Below are positions 36,084 to 45,948 of a stretch of 64,000 bases of DNA, piece by piece. The translations under genes were made by a program, and so were the position numbers. The notes beneath the pieces are model-generated. The model was not told the DNA's origin, did not search any database, and saw only the letters and a list, made by a program, of their open reading frames with translations. How positions within the stretch are numbered: position 1 is the first letter of the stretch; the number at the start of each line of letters is the position of its first letter. This stretch comes from Plectosphaerella cucumerina (taxonomy: Eukaryota; Ascomycota; Sordariomycetes; Glomerellales; Plectosphaerellaceae), in the NCBI GenBank assembly GCA_020746995.1, contig JAGPXD010000004.1, positions 1,116,001 through 1,180,000 of the forward strand, in the 5' to 3' direction.

Positions 36084-37025
36084 ATGGAGGACAGCCCGGC
36101 GGCCGAGACGCTGGAGCAGGTGCAGGCTCGGCACCGCAAGGAGCAGCGAGATCTGGTGTCGCGCATTACGAGCAAGAAGAAGAACGCGACGAAAAAGACA
36201 CGCAAGGGCGTGAACGAAGAGTGCGCTGAACTCGAGAGGCAGCTGAAGGAGAGGCAGGCCGAGGAGGTGGCGCGGGCGATGGGCGAGACGGGCCCCGACG
36301 AAGCGAGCGACGACGAGGAGGCCGAGCAAACAAACGGAGACGCGGTCGAGAGTGTCACGACAAAGCTGGACGAGACATCCATTTCAGAAGCAGCACAGCC
36401 GGCACCGGAAGCGCCGGAGCAGCAGCAACAACAAGGTGGCGGCAAGAAGCGCAACAGACAAAAGGAGCGTCTCGCACGACGGGCGGCGGAGCAGGAAGAA
36501 GCCGCCATCAAGGCCGAAGAGGAGGCGGCGAATATGACGGACCACCGGGGCCTGGAGAAGAAGTACATGGCTGAGGTGTTCAAGGCCAACTCGCTGGTGG
36601 AGAAGGACATCCGGCCGGACGGGCACTGCCTCTTCTCTGCGGTGGCGGATCAGCTGCGTCAGCACGAGGTGGCGCTGACGGACGACGAGGCGGAGATTAA
36701 GCGCTTCTTCCCGTACCAGCTCGTGCGGCGGGCGGCGGCGGCGTGGATGGAGGGCCACCGGGGGGATTTTGAGCCGTTTTTGGAGGAGGGGTTCGAGGGA
36801 TACGTGGAGCGGATTCGGGAGACGGCCGAGTGGGGAGGGAACCTGGAGTTGGCGGCGTTGGCGGCGAGGTATGGTGTTGAGATTCGGGTTGTGCAGGATG
36901 GGAGGACGGAGAAGATTGATGCGCCGGTGAGGGAGGATGGGGAGCAGGCGCCGGTTGTGTGGTTGGCGTTTTATAGGCATGGGTATGGGCTGGGAGAGCA
37001 TTATAACTCGCTACGGAAGGCTTAG
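36084..37025 (+). CDS. otu2: OTU-domain deubiquitinase (Otu2/OTUD6-like)
   Basis: Single exon, 313 residues, close to the size of yeast Otu2 and animal OTUD6. The N-terminal half is charged and coiled (HRKEQRDLVSRITSKKKNATKK, then Glu-rich and Gln-rich segments), which is typical of this subfamily. The OTU cysteine protease domain covers about 165-313. The catalytic triad is visible: D179 and C182 in RPDGHCLFSAVADQL, and H306 in GLGEHYNSL. The EWGGNLELAALAARYG block is also a family mark. It should cleave ubiquitin from proteins; yeast Otu2 is linked to ribosomal 40S ubiquitin. The stop is 18 nt from the convergent stop of the methyltransferase gene, so the two transcripts must overlap. Confidence 0.93.
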   Translation: MEDSPAAETLEQVQARHRKEQRDLVSRITSKKKNATKKTRKGVNEECAELERQLKERQAEEVARAMGETGPDEASDDEEAEQTNGDAVESVTTKLDETSISEAAQPAPEAPEQQQQQGGGKKRNRQKERLARRAAEQEEAAIKAEEEAANMTDHRGLEKKYMAEVFKANSLVEKDIRPDGHCLFSAVADQLRQHEVALTDDEAEIKRFFPYQLVRRAAAAWMEGHRGDFEPFLEEGFEGYVERIRETAEWGGNLELAALAARYGVEIRVVQDGRTEKIDAPVREDGEQAPVVWLAFYRHGYGLGEHYNSLRKA

Positions 37026-37042
37026 ATTTAGAGCAGAGAGGG

Positions 37043-38125
37043 CTATGGAGATACATGCTGCCACACGTGGAGCCAGTCCCGGACGGAGCCGTCGTCGTTT
37101 GTGCCGGCCTTGTGTGTCCTGACGGGTTTGATGCGCTCGAGACGGGTGAGGCCTTTGGCGGGGTCGATAGAGACGGAAGAGGCGTCGACGTCTGGGGGGA
37201 TATCTTGTCCCGGCTGGGCCAGCAGGGCGATGTAGATGTCCGAGGTGAGGCCCCAGGGCGGGCCGAGTTCGGCGGGGGGCTTGCCGGAGGGGAACTCGAG
37301 GCAGACGAGGCGGCCGGTGTGGTGGGCGAGGAGGGAGGACATGCGGGATGCCCAGAGGGGGCGAGCTGAGGGGGGGAGGGCGCAGAGGAACTGTGTGTGT
37401 CAGGGAGTGGAAGCAAGAAGTGAGGGGGGACGTACGGTATAGTCGTATATCAGATCGAACGTCGTGTTCGTGTCCAAGCCAGCATCAGAAAGCCAGGTAT
37501 TCTCGAAGAAATCACCAGTCACCCAGGTAACAGTCCCTCTTACGGCGCCCTCTCGAGTACGGTAGACAGCCACATCTGGCGATCCAGCTTCCATAGCAAG
37601 ACTGACGGCAGCCTCGTTGGCGATGGCCTCACGAGTAGCGTCGGGGGCATAGTCAAGGCCGATGACTCGATAACCCACTACAACATGCGGAGTCAGTAAT
37701 TTCCTTTTACGGACGTCTCAGGAGTCATCGGGAGTCTGTCTTGGGAGTCGTTGCAGTAGCAGCACGTGGTAGCCACGTGGCAAGGCAAACGACTCGCGAG
37801 ACAGACTCCAACGACTCCTGACACAGCCTAATACGGTAATAAAGAGCTCGGGGGTAACGGTACTGGCGGAGAGAAAGAGAGCATCATGGCCCCTGCCGCA
37901 GCCGGGGACGAGGGCTAGGGGGAGGGAACCTCCGGGCGAGGCGGCGAGGAGGTTGGCGGCTGGGGGCACGAGGTCGGGACGGGAGAGGAGGAGGTCGTGG
38001 AGGGCGAGGGAGGGGCCGCCTCGGTCCCATGGCGTGTAGGACTGGGACCAAAGGGAGGACCATTTGGGGCCGTGGGAGGGGAGGGGGGCGGTGGAGAAGA
38101 AGTCGGAGAGTTTGGGGGTTGACAT
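37043..38125 (-). CDS. TPMT-family thiol/thiocyanate methyltransferase-like protein
   Basis: Proposed exons are 37864-38125, 37436-37677 and 37043-37390, giving 283 residues. S-adenosylmethionine-binding motif I is ALVPGCGRGHDALFLSA, and VIGLDYAP is the acidic motif that follows it. FDLIYDYTFLCALPP, split by intron 2, is the family's motif IV region. The N-terminal WSSLWSQSYTPWDRGGPS is the W...G..PWDxG block of TPMT and plant thiol methyltransferases. Such enzymes methylate thiols, thiocyanate or halides; the substrate here is unknown. Intron 1 is 186 nt, three times the usual length, and contains a large hairpin (entered separately). Reading through intron 1 gives a false continuation, STVTPELFITVLG, so a model that skips this splice would be truncated. 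Confidence 0.85.
37718..37821. repeat. Nested foldback hairpin inside an intron
   Basis: Left arm 37718-37752 and right arm 37787-37821 are inverted copies: 9 of 9 bases match at the outer end and 20 of 22 at the inner end, with a small bulge between. The 34-nt loop holds a second inverted repeat, CACGTGG-TAG-CCACGTG. It sits in intron 1 (37678-37863) of the methyltransferase gene and explains that intron's unusual length. It could be a MITE-like insertion or a structured RNA. No flanking target duplication is obvious. Confidence 0.7.
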
Positions 38126-38790
38126 GATGGTGGTGCCGGTGAAGGAAGTGGTGATGTGAGGTTGAGGTTGAGGTGAGGAGGTGACCTAGGTGGTGGGATG
38201 GAAGTTCTGGGTGACTTGGGGCGCTATGGACGGGGGATCTTAGCGGGGTTAGAGAGTCCAGTTTAGCGCACTTTGGGGGGTTTGGAGGGCATCATGGCTC
38301 TAGACTTAGTGGGAAGATGTCCCGACGACATTGGCCGACAGCGCGGTTGCATGAATGCCCCGCATCCCGTCGGCTCCGGCTCCGGCTGGGACGGTCAACG
38401 GAGGCCGTTTCCCGTTGTCATCTTGCGATTTTCATCATCCAATCCGACTCTATCTGTCTCGAATACATGCTCAACCACCTGGGTATTGTTCTTCATTTGT
38501 AGCCTTTGCTTTCCGTCATGGTGTCTCTAGAGTCAAGCCCCCAACTACACCGGGCAGAGTGATCATGGGGATGAAGGCTGACTCACTCACCATTGCTATC
38601 TCCCACCCGAGAAGCAACTAGACCTCTGGAGATGCTCTGGCGTTGCTGCCGAGCCGGCCGCCAAGCCCGCCGAAGCGGAGACGGAGCTCCGACATCGTCG
38701 TCGGGAAACCTTTCTCATCCCGGCCCATCACCACCCTCATCTTAAGACTCACACTTCCTCTCACCATTCCCCCTTCAACACCACACAGCC
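38126..38790. other. Divergent promoter region
   Basis: It lies between the minus-strand methyltransferase gene and the plus-strand dehydratase-like gene and probably serves both. No coding sequence is supported. One TGACTCA occurs at 38579-38585. Confidence 0.5.
38579..38585. promoter_or_regulatory. Possible Gcn4/Cpc1 site
   Basis: Perfect TGACTCA 206 nt ahead of the start of a serine/threonine-metabolising PLP enzyme. The location fits amino acid control, but a single heptamer is weak evidence. Confidence 0.3.
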
Positions 38791-39964
38791 ATGGCCGACC
38801 TCTCAACCTGCCCGCCCCTAACCCGGGCCTCCGTCATCGACGCCCACGCCCTCATCCGCCCCCTCATCCACCGCACCCCCGTCCTCACAAACCGCACCCT
38901 GACCACCCTCGCCTCCACCCCCCGCGACGCCGCCTCCCTCACCTCCACCCCCTGGGAAGGCCGTACCCCCGCCCGCCCCGTCCTCCGCCTCTTCTTCAAG
39001 TGCGAAAACCTCCAGCGCGTAGGCGCCTTCAAAGCCCGCGGCGCTTTCCACGCAGTCGAGCGCCTCAAGCGCGACCCGTCCTTCATCCCCTCCGCCGGCG
39101 TCGCCACGCACTCCTCGGGAAACCATGCCGCTGCTCTCGCCCTCGCGGCCAGGGAATCTGGTTTGCCGGCGCATATCGTCATGCCCTCCGTCTCACGCCC
39201 GAACAAGGTCGCGGCTACGAAGGGGTATGGTGCCAATGTCGTGTTTAGCGGAAGCACGGCGAAGGAGAGGGAGGAGACGGCGGCAAAGGTCGTTGCTGAG
39301 ACGGGGGCGAGGCTTGTGCCGCCTTATGATCACCCGGATATCATGCTCGGACAGGGCACGCTGGGACTTGAGTTGCAGGAGCAGGCGCGCGAGCTGATTG
39401 AAGGGGATGCCTCACGGGAGACGAAGAAGGGGCTTGATGCCATCTTGGCCCCGTGTGGTGGTGGAGGTATGCTCTCCGGTGTTGCTCTCAGCTGTGAGGG
39501 CACCGGGATCCGAGTCTTTGGGTCGGAGCCTTCTTTTGAAGGCGCAGATGATGCCCGTCGCGGCTATGAAGCAGGCAAGCGCATCGAGTCCGTCAAGAGC
39601 CTGACTGTCGCCGATGGCCTGCGCACACCTGTTGGCGTTCATCCCTGGGGTGTCATCTATGAACGCCGTCTGGTCTCGGGCATGTATGCCGTGTCCGAGG
39701 AGGAGATCATCGCTGCTACCAAGCTGGTTCTTGAGAGGGTAGGTTCTGCTGCCCCTGACGTGAGATATGTTTACTGACTTCCTTCAGTGCAAGCTCGTCA
39801 TCGAGCCGAGTGCCGCTGTGCCGCTTGCTGTCGTTCTGTACAACGAGGACTTCCGCTCCATGGTCGAGCGTGAGGCCGGGCCGGAGGGATGGGATCTCGG
39901 CATCGTCTTCAGCGGAGGCAATATTGCCGTTGACGGGTTGGCCTCGCTTTTTGCCACATCTTAG
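38791..39964 (+). CDS. Fold-type II PLP enzyme: serine racemase / threo-3-hydroxyaspartate or threonine dehydratase-like
   Basis: Exons are 38791-39738 and 39788-39964, giving 374 residues. The PLP lysine is K81 in RVGAFKARGAFHAV. SSGNHAAALALAA (108 on) and the phosphate-binding glycine loop CGGGGMLSG (222-230) are textbook fold-type II motifs. The C-terminal SGGN is in exon 2. The protein lacks a regulatory ACT domain and is much shorter than biosynthetic Ilv1. It therefore fits the serine racemase/Sry1/catabolic dehydratase group. It probably deaminates or racemises serine, threonine or hydroxyaspartate; the exact substrate cannot be read. An insertion of about 20 residues (TLASTPRDAASLTSTPWEG) lies before the KCENLQ block. 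The stop is 86 nt from that of the convergent amidohydrolase gene. Confidence 0.88.
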
Positions 39965-40050
39965 ACTTCTATTCATCGCATCGCGTTCTAGTCATGATCT
40001 ATCTATGAAGGTCTCTAGGGTTGTCGTCTGTCTTTTTCTCATGCTGTCCG

Positions 40051-41984
40051 TCACTCCCCAGGGTGCTGATACACCATGCGCCCCCCAACCCAAGTCTCCC
40101 TCACCTGCAGCTCCCTCAGCTCATCCACCTCATACTCCTCAATCGGCTGCTCTAGCACAACCCAGTCGGCCAGCGCCCCCTCCTTGATCACACCCGCCCG
40201 GCCCTCCATGAAGGCCCCTCGAGCCGCCGCGACAGTGAACCCACGCAGCGCCTCGTCCAGGCTCAGCGCTTCCTCGACATGCCAACCGTCTGGGCTATCT
40301 TCCGTCCCGCGGCCAGTATGCGGACTTCTCCTCGCCACCGCCGCGTAGATGCCCTGGAACGGGTTCGGCGGCTCCACGGGGAAGTCGCTGCCGAGAATAG
40401 GCCCGACGTCGAGCAGCGAGCGCATGCGATACGCCTCGCCAGCCGTCCGCGCCGGCCCGAGCCGGAGTTCGGCGTATTTCATGTCTGAGGTGGCGTGCGT
40501 AGGCTGGATGGAGGGGATGATGCCCATGGAGTGGATGCGCTTTTGGTCGGCCTCGTGGATGATTTGGGAGTGTTCGATGCGGAAGCGTCGACGGGCCTGA
40601 CATTCGGCAAGGGACTCGGAGTGGCACACGTCTTTGAGGGCTGCTTCCATTGCGTCGATAGCGAGTCGGTTTGCCAGGTCGCCGATGGCGTGGATGTTGA
40701 CTTGGTAGCCGACTGACGCCCAGTCCCGCGCGAGCTGGGTGAGGGTGCTGGCGTTGACGAGGAGAGAGCCGGAGGTGTCGGGGCGGTCGCTGTAGGGTTC
40801 AATCATGGCGCTGCCCCAGGAACCAAGAGCACCGTCTGGACGATATTAGTATCTTATGGTTGTCAGAGTGGTGGGTTTTGAACTCACCCGCAAACAGCTT
40901 GACGCTGCCAACACGGAAGAAATCGTCTTCCCTCGCCACCCGCACCGCCTCCTCAGGGCAGAACGTGTTGCGCTGCGGGCACTCGAGCATGGCATACACG
41001 CGCACCGTCCAGTCCTCCGAGCCCACCATATCCGAGTACAGATCGAGATGTTCTGGGAACACGCCGGCGTCATGCATGCCCACGAGTCCGACCTCGTTCA
41101 GCTTGGCCATGGCAGAGGCCACAAACGCCCTCTTCTTCTCGCGTCCGGGCTTTGGGTAAACGTCAATAACCATGTCCATGGCGTTGTCGCAAAAAACGCC
41201 CATGCCGGGCTCACGCACAATCTCGCCGCCGGGGACGTCTGGAATGTCCTTGGGGAGAAGGTCCAGCACGGCCTGAGAGACCCAAATGCCTGGACAGGTC
41301 AGCATCCGATGATGTACAGCAGGATCACAGCTTGAACTCACAGTGCACATCGATCCGGTCGAGCATCACATACTTCCCCCTCAGGGCCTCGTCCTCCTCA
41401 ATGTCCGCAGCAGTCGGCATCCGTCCATAGGCATCCTGGTCCCATCCCACGCCTCGGATCCACTCCCCCTCGGTCCCGGCATCCGGGTTCGCATCGACAA
41501 AGTTCTTCAACCGGCCGCGCACATCCCCGAGCGTCGCCGCGCCGAAGAGGTCCGCTGAGTGCAGGAACTCGCCGTACTGGAGAAGATGTCCATGCCCGTC
41601 CCAGAGGCCGGGGATGACAAAGCCCGGCGCCGTGGTCAGCTTGGCGTCGTCCCAGGGAAAGACGCGGGTGAACACGCCGTCCTCGACGGTGAAGCACTGC
41701 GCCGAAGGCTGCGCATCATCATGAGTGCGCACGCCCTGGTAGCAGTATGTCTGGGGGCCGGTGACTCCTGTCGAGGGGGTGCCGAGGAGTGGCTGCTGGA
41801 GGCGCACGACGGCCAAGGCTACTACGCCTGCGGCGGCCGAGAGGCCGATGCCCCATCTGGCGATCGGCGAGCTGGCCATTCCGTCTGGAGAGTTCACGTC
41901 GGTGGGCGTTGATGCTGTTGTCGGTGAGCTGCTGGTCTGGCTTCGATGTAGCATCACGTGCCCTGTGGGAGAATTGTGGGTCAC
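40051..41984 (-). CDS. Amidohydrolase family 3 (YtcJ-like) metal-dependent hydrolase
   Basis: Proposed exons are 41342-41984, 40888-41289 and 40051-40835, giving 609 residues. Two 52-nt introns restore conserved blocks exactly: DVHCIWVSQ across the first and KLFADGALGSWGSAM across the second. Metal-site motifs are WDGHGHLLQYG (HxH), HAIGDLANR, RIEHSQII and LGSDFPVEPPNPFQGIY. A hydrophobic segment near residues 43-60 (GLSAAAGVVALAVVRL) suggests an N-terminal membrane anchor, so the catalytic domain would lie outside the cytosol or in a vesicle lumen. Substrates of this family vary (N-acyl amino acids, formamides, others) and cannot be told here. The start could also be the Met at 41954 (MLHRSQTSSS), which would shorten the protein by 10 residues. 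Confidence 0.88.
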
Positions 41985-43130
41985 GTGATTGGTGCCGTTT
42001 ATCGGTCAATTCCCTATCGCTCACATCACCAATTTCCCGTTATCTCATCCTCGGACTCTTCCATCCGAAACCTCAGATGCAGTTCGCAGATTGATGGCCA
42101 ACCTTCGTACGATTTCCAACTTCCGTACTGGCATCTGGCTGCACAGCCTCACTGATGTCACCCTGGGAAGCATCCCGGTTGGCCTCACCAGGAAAACTAC
42201 CCTCGATCTTCACGACCCAAGGTCTCGACCGTTCCATCTCCGTCCATCGACCTCACCGTCACACGAGCCATGTCATCCGCTGCTGCGTTGGGCCACCCGG
42301 TGGTCTTGCGTCCGCCATACCCTGGAGATCAGGTTCTCGGACGCAGGGGTCAACTCCGGTATCACAAAGGATCGACTTCCGTTTGTCGAAAGTTCCTCCC
42401 TCCCCTCACCTAACATCGTCACCGTACGTCGACGGCGGACGAGAATAAACAAGCTCACAGGGTCCTCATTCCTGAGGTGTGGCTCGTCTGCAGGGGTAAA
42501 CCCCCGCAAACCGTTGGAATGACATCACCCACCAGCCACAGGGTATCGCCGCAAGCGACCGTCAATTGGCCAGCCTCCAGCACGAAATCCAAGGGTCCTC
42601 GACCCCTACCCAATGAATTGCCCGCGATGCTCGACGCTACGTCACAAGCCACAGGACCCTGAAAACCGGCTTCCACCCTGGGCGCGTGAACCTCGCGTGC
42701 GACCAGCGACAAACCAAGCAATTACAAGCTCACCGGGCCAAGGGTCCGTCTGACTTGTCAACCAAAGCTTGATCGCCTCAAGGCTTCCCCCATTGCGAAG
42801 GAGGGTCGGGAGACGAACTGTTTCAGCCTGGCCGACCACCCACTCGCGATCTACGACCCTTGATGTCATCGCCCTGTCCACACCCCTTCTCCTTCGAGCC
42901 TTGCATGTCGGATGATGCCATGGAGGGCTCCCAAGATGATGTCCAAACTGTGATGACCTGTAGGAGCTCAACTTAACATATATACCGCCCTATCTTCCCT
43001 CCCTCAGCATCTCTTTTCCCTCCTCATTCACATCAACAAACAAACAAAGCCTCAAGCATCTCAGCTACCTTTCCAAACAACTAAACCCACAACCACCACC
43101 TTCAAACAAACCCCCCAAACAACCATCAAC
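41985..43130. other. Divergent intergenic region
   Basis: Shared upstream region of the amidohydrolase (minus) and the small basic protein (plus). CACGTG occurs at about 41955-41960 and again near 41982. No gene is seen. The last 100 nt are a CA-rich leader with AACAAACAAAC-type sequence. Confidence 0.5.
42979..42984 (+). promoter_or_regulatory. TATA box candidate of the small basic protein gene
   Basis: TATATA in the context ACATATATACC, 147 nt ahead of the start codon, followed by a C/T-rich tract and an A/C-rich leader. This is the layout of strong, inducible fungal promoters. Confidence 0.45.
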
Positions 43131-43526
43131 ATGCCTCTCCTCCGCTCCAGCAAGGCCCACCACACCACCACTGCTCCCCGCAGCTCCCGTGGTGGCCTCT
43201 TCTCCCGCCGCCGCCAGCCCGTCACCACTACCCACCGCTCCCACGGCCTGACCGGTCCCAAGACCACCACCCATAAGAGGTCGCACGGCCTGACGGGCAA
43301 CACCACCACCACCACAACCACAACCACCCACCACAAGCGCGGCGGCCTCTTCTCTCGCCGCGCCGCGCCCCGCACCCAGCAGCGCAAGCCCTCGATGGGT
43401 GACAAGATCTCCGGCGCTATGCTCAAGCTCAAGGGCACCCTCACCCGCCGCCCTGGCCAGAAGGCTGCCGGCACCCGCCGCATGCACGGCACCGACGGCC
43501 GTGGCTCGCGCCGCACCCGCTACTAG
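43131..43526 (+). CDS. Small, very basic repeat-containing protein, unknown function
   Basis: Single exon, 131 residues, rich in Arg, Lys, His and Thr and nearly free of acids. Two short motifs are each duplicated: GGLFSRR (about 21-27 and 71-77) and RSHGLTG (about 36-42 and 50-56), with a nine-Thr run between the copies. The C-terminal third, MGDKISGAMLKLKGTLTRRP followed by GQKAAGTRRMHGTDGRGSRR, is the most structured-looking part and may form an amphipathic helix. No signal peptide or membrane segment is present. I do not recognise a family. Codon use is strongly C-ending, and the TATA box and A/C-rich leader suggest a highly or conditionally expressed gene. Nucleic-acid or membrane binding is possible from the charge alone. 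Confidence 0.8.
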   Translation: MPLLRSSKAHHTTTAPRSSRGGLFSRRRQPVTTTHRSHGLTGPKTTTHKRSHGLTGNTTTTTTTTTHHKRGGLFSRRAAPRTQQRKPSMGDKISGAMLKLKGTLTRRPGQKAAGTRRMHGTDGRGSRRTRY

Positions 43527-44098
43527 ATGTCTCACGACACTAGGTAGCAGTCGTTTTTCTTGATTTTACATTGTTTGAGCGGTTGATGAGATACCCGCAT
43601 GAGAAGATAGCCAGGGCGTTGATTGTACCATATTTGTACACTACGAAGTTATGCAAACCTAATGAATAATATCCCTTGATGGGCTGTTAATCACATCATC
43701 TGTCCGATGCCTGCAACCATGCGACATGTTACGATGAGAAACAGGTTGCCCTGGGCTCTTATAAATCAGTCAAGACTGTTCCGACGGCCAATCAACTTGA
43801 TAATGTTGCACTACGACACCATTCTCACGCTGTCCGAGAAGCTCAAAGACTTCAGCTTAAAGACTTCACATCTCGCTTGAGGTTTTACGTCTCCAGCACT
43901 ACTGGACGATTGGCATGGGAGGGTATTTCCGCCCTCCCTGCCAATTGCCGGCGCTCATTTTCTCATTTCTCTTCGCGGCCATCTGATTCCAATGTCCGAC
44001 CTCGTCGCGACCATCGAACATCACGGCGCCGTTCATTTCTGGGCGACATGCGAACTTGTCGCACGAGTTTGAGGAGTCATGAGTGAGGTGACCCGCAG

Positions 44099-44790
44099 TT
44101 ACCTGCCGCTCTCGTCCTCGGAGATTTCCAGAGGAGAAAAGATAGCCTGGTTGTTGTATGGGTACCCTGGTCCCTGGTTGCCGTAGGAGTTGGTGGCCAT
44201 GCCGTAGGACGGAGATGATCAGTTGTTATATCCGCCGCGAGGATAGATGGAGTATCCTCGGCCTCGGCCGCAGAAGGGTTAGGTCTGCGGCGGACGGTTT
44301 ATCTACCGCGGAGACTAGGTGGATGTTTCCATGCTCGTTGACAGTGTAAGATGAATGTCGAAACGAAGATGCTTTAAACTACAACGACGAAAGAGACCTA
44401 GATCTTACATATCGTCTTACTAATAGTAACTCTTTAGTGATAGCGAGCAGGAAGAGAGTCTTAAATTTATCGCGGACGGCTGTGGAAGGTACCTTAATCC
44501 GGCATTCAGGGTCGCAGCCACTGTCGTAGGTGAACTGGGCGCCGGGAGAGGCGTTCGATTTGTCATGACTGACCATCCCGATCACTTCCCCCCGAGCTCG
44601 AAGCCAAGCCGATGCTCAGCGGCGCGACCACACACCCGGACAAACAAATCAGCCCCAACCCGGCCGTCACCATGAGGTACATCGCGGAGAAGACCTTGTC
44701 TTTCCCGCTCGGGCTTCCCAGACGTCTACCAGTCATAGTACCGATCCTGTACGTACGAGGAAGCGGTGTGACGGGCGTATGGGCACATCA
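44099..44790 (-). pseudogene. Degenerate remnant of a membrane-protein gene (candidate)
   Basis: Three coding-like pieces lie in order on the minus strand but in different frames. At 44563-44736 is SGKDKVFSAMYLM followed by VTAGLGLICLSGCVVAPLS, a good membrane segment after a basic flank. A G-run at about 44589 then shifts frame to VIGMVSHDKSNASPGAQ and FTYDSGCDPECRIK (44490-44585). At 44099-44250 comes a Tyr/Gly/Asn-rich tail, YSIYPRGGYNN, stop, SSPSYGMATNSYGNQGPG, ending acidic. The TGA at 44219-44221 and the frame change are not explained by any intron with good splice sites that I could find. I infer a pseudogene. A real multi-exon gene with an assembly error is the alternative. The family is unknown. 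Confidence 0.35.
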
Positions 44791-45360
44791 GATTGGTGGA
44801 TACTTTACTCCATGCCATGACATGGAGCCTGCGCTCGTGGCATCCCGCCCAACCCGACCTGTGCGCCTTGCGTGCTCAGCCAGCGCTCACCCCAACTCGA
44901 GTGACGTTCTTGCGCCAAGCGGAGAGGCGTGGCGTGAGCTGTTACCTTGCGACTGGCTTTGAAAGAAGACATCAATGCTCCGAGACGGCTCCCAGGCTTG
45001 GCTGGATGTCGAAAACTGCGATGATCTACACGCCGCCACACGCGAGGGTGAGTGGATTGCGGCGTTTTTGTTCCTGTTCCAGCGGCTGGCTTCGGGAGAC
45101 GAGGAGTAACTAGACAAGTTCTGGTTGACCAAAAGATCAAAACGTCGAGGTGTAAGATAGAGGTTTCGTTTGTACATAAGCCCCCCAACCTGCTCGGCTC
45201 CAGCTGAGCCCAATGCAAGGGGCGTGTCCGCCGTTGTTGGGGCGGATGTAGGAATGAAGCAATAAAGGTTTCTTTATATCCTTAAGACAAGTAGAATATG
45301 TGAATCGCAGTGGACGGTTGACGAATCATCAATGACAGCGGAAGAGGTGCAGAGTGTCAG

Positions 45361-45382
45361 ACATCGGACGGACATCGGACGG
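45361..45382. repeat. 11-nt tandem duplication
   Basis: ACATCGGACGG occurs twice in direct succession. It is small and of unknown meaning. Confidence 0.6.
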
Positions 45383-45948
45383 AAAACCACCTCATCAGCA
45401 GGAAGGAGGAAGTTTCCCAGCCTCCGATCACCTATAAAATGAACCTTAAGCACGCACGAAAGCAGTTGACCCTTGATCCTGAAGCTCCGTGGTCAGGAGC
45501 TGTGAGTTGGACCAACGGACCAGGCGTCCAATCGGCGAGTCAAATGCTGTCAGTGTGGAAGTAGCCCGTGACTTCCATACTTCGGACACCGGTGTTGGTG
45601 CTTCAGTCAAAGGAGAACAGAGCGAAACGAGAACCTTCTTGATCATCTATTCATACAAAAAGCGCTTTGTTCGCGCATCAAAACTCCAGCCTCCTTCCGG
45701 CAAAAAAACACACAAACAACAACGACAAGAGTGGCCGTGGTGGCCGCCACAGTCTCTACCCAGTCTTCGCACGGTGTTGCGGGGCAAAATGCCGCCCCTC
45801 GCACGGTGTTGCCGAAAAAAACCAAGCCGTGCCTCGTACGGTGCTGGAAAAAGGGGCAGGGCGGACCTCCCCGATCCAAGGACGTGAACAATCGGCACCA
45901 CGAATCAACCAACTCCTCCCCGTTTGTCACCGCAGGCAGGGCCTTTGT

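Larger units (their letters stand above)
43527..45948. other. Intergenic region with a decayed gene remnant
   Basis: Apart from the degenerate coding stretch at 44099-44790 no gene is supported. An 11-nt direct repeat lies at 45361-45382. Direct repeats of AAAGACTTCA occur at about 43845-43870. Confidence 0.45.
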
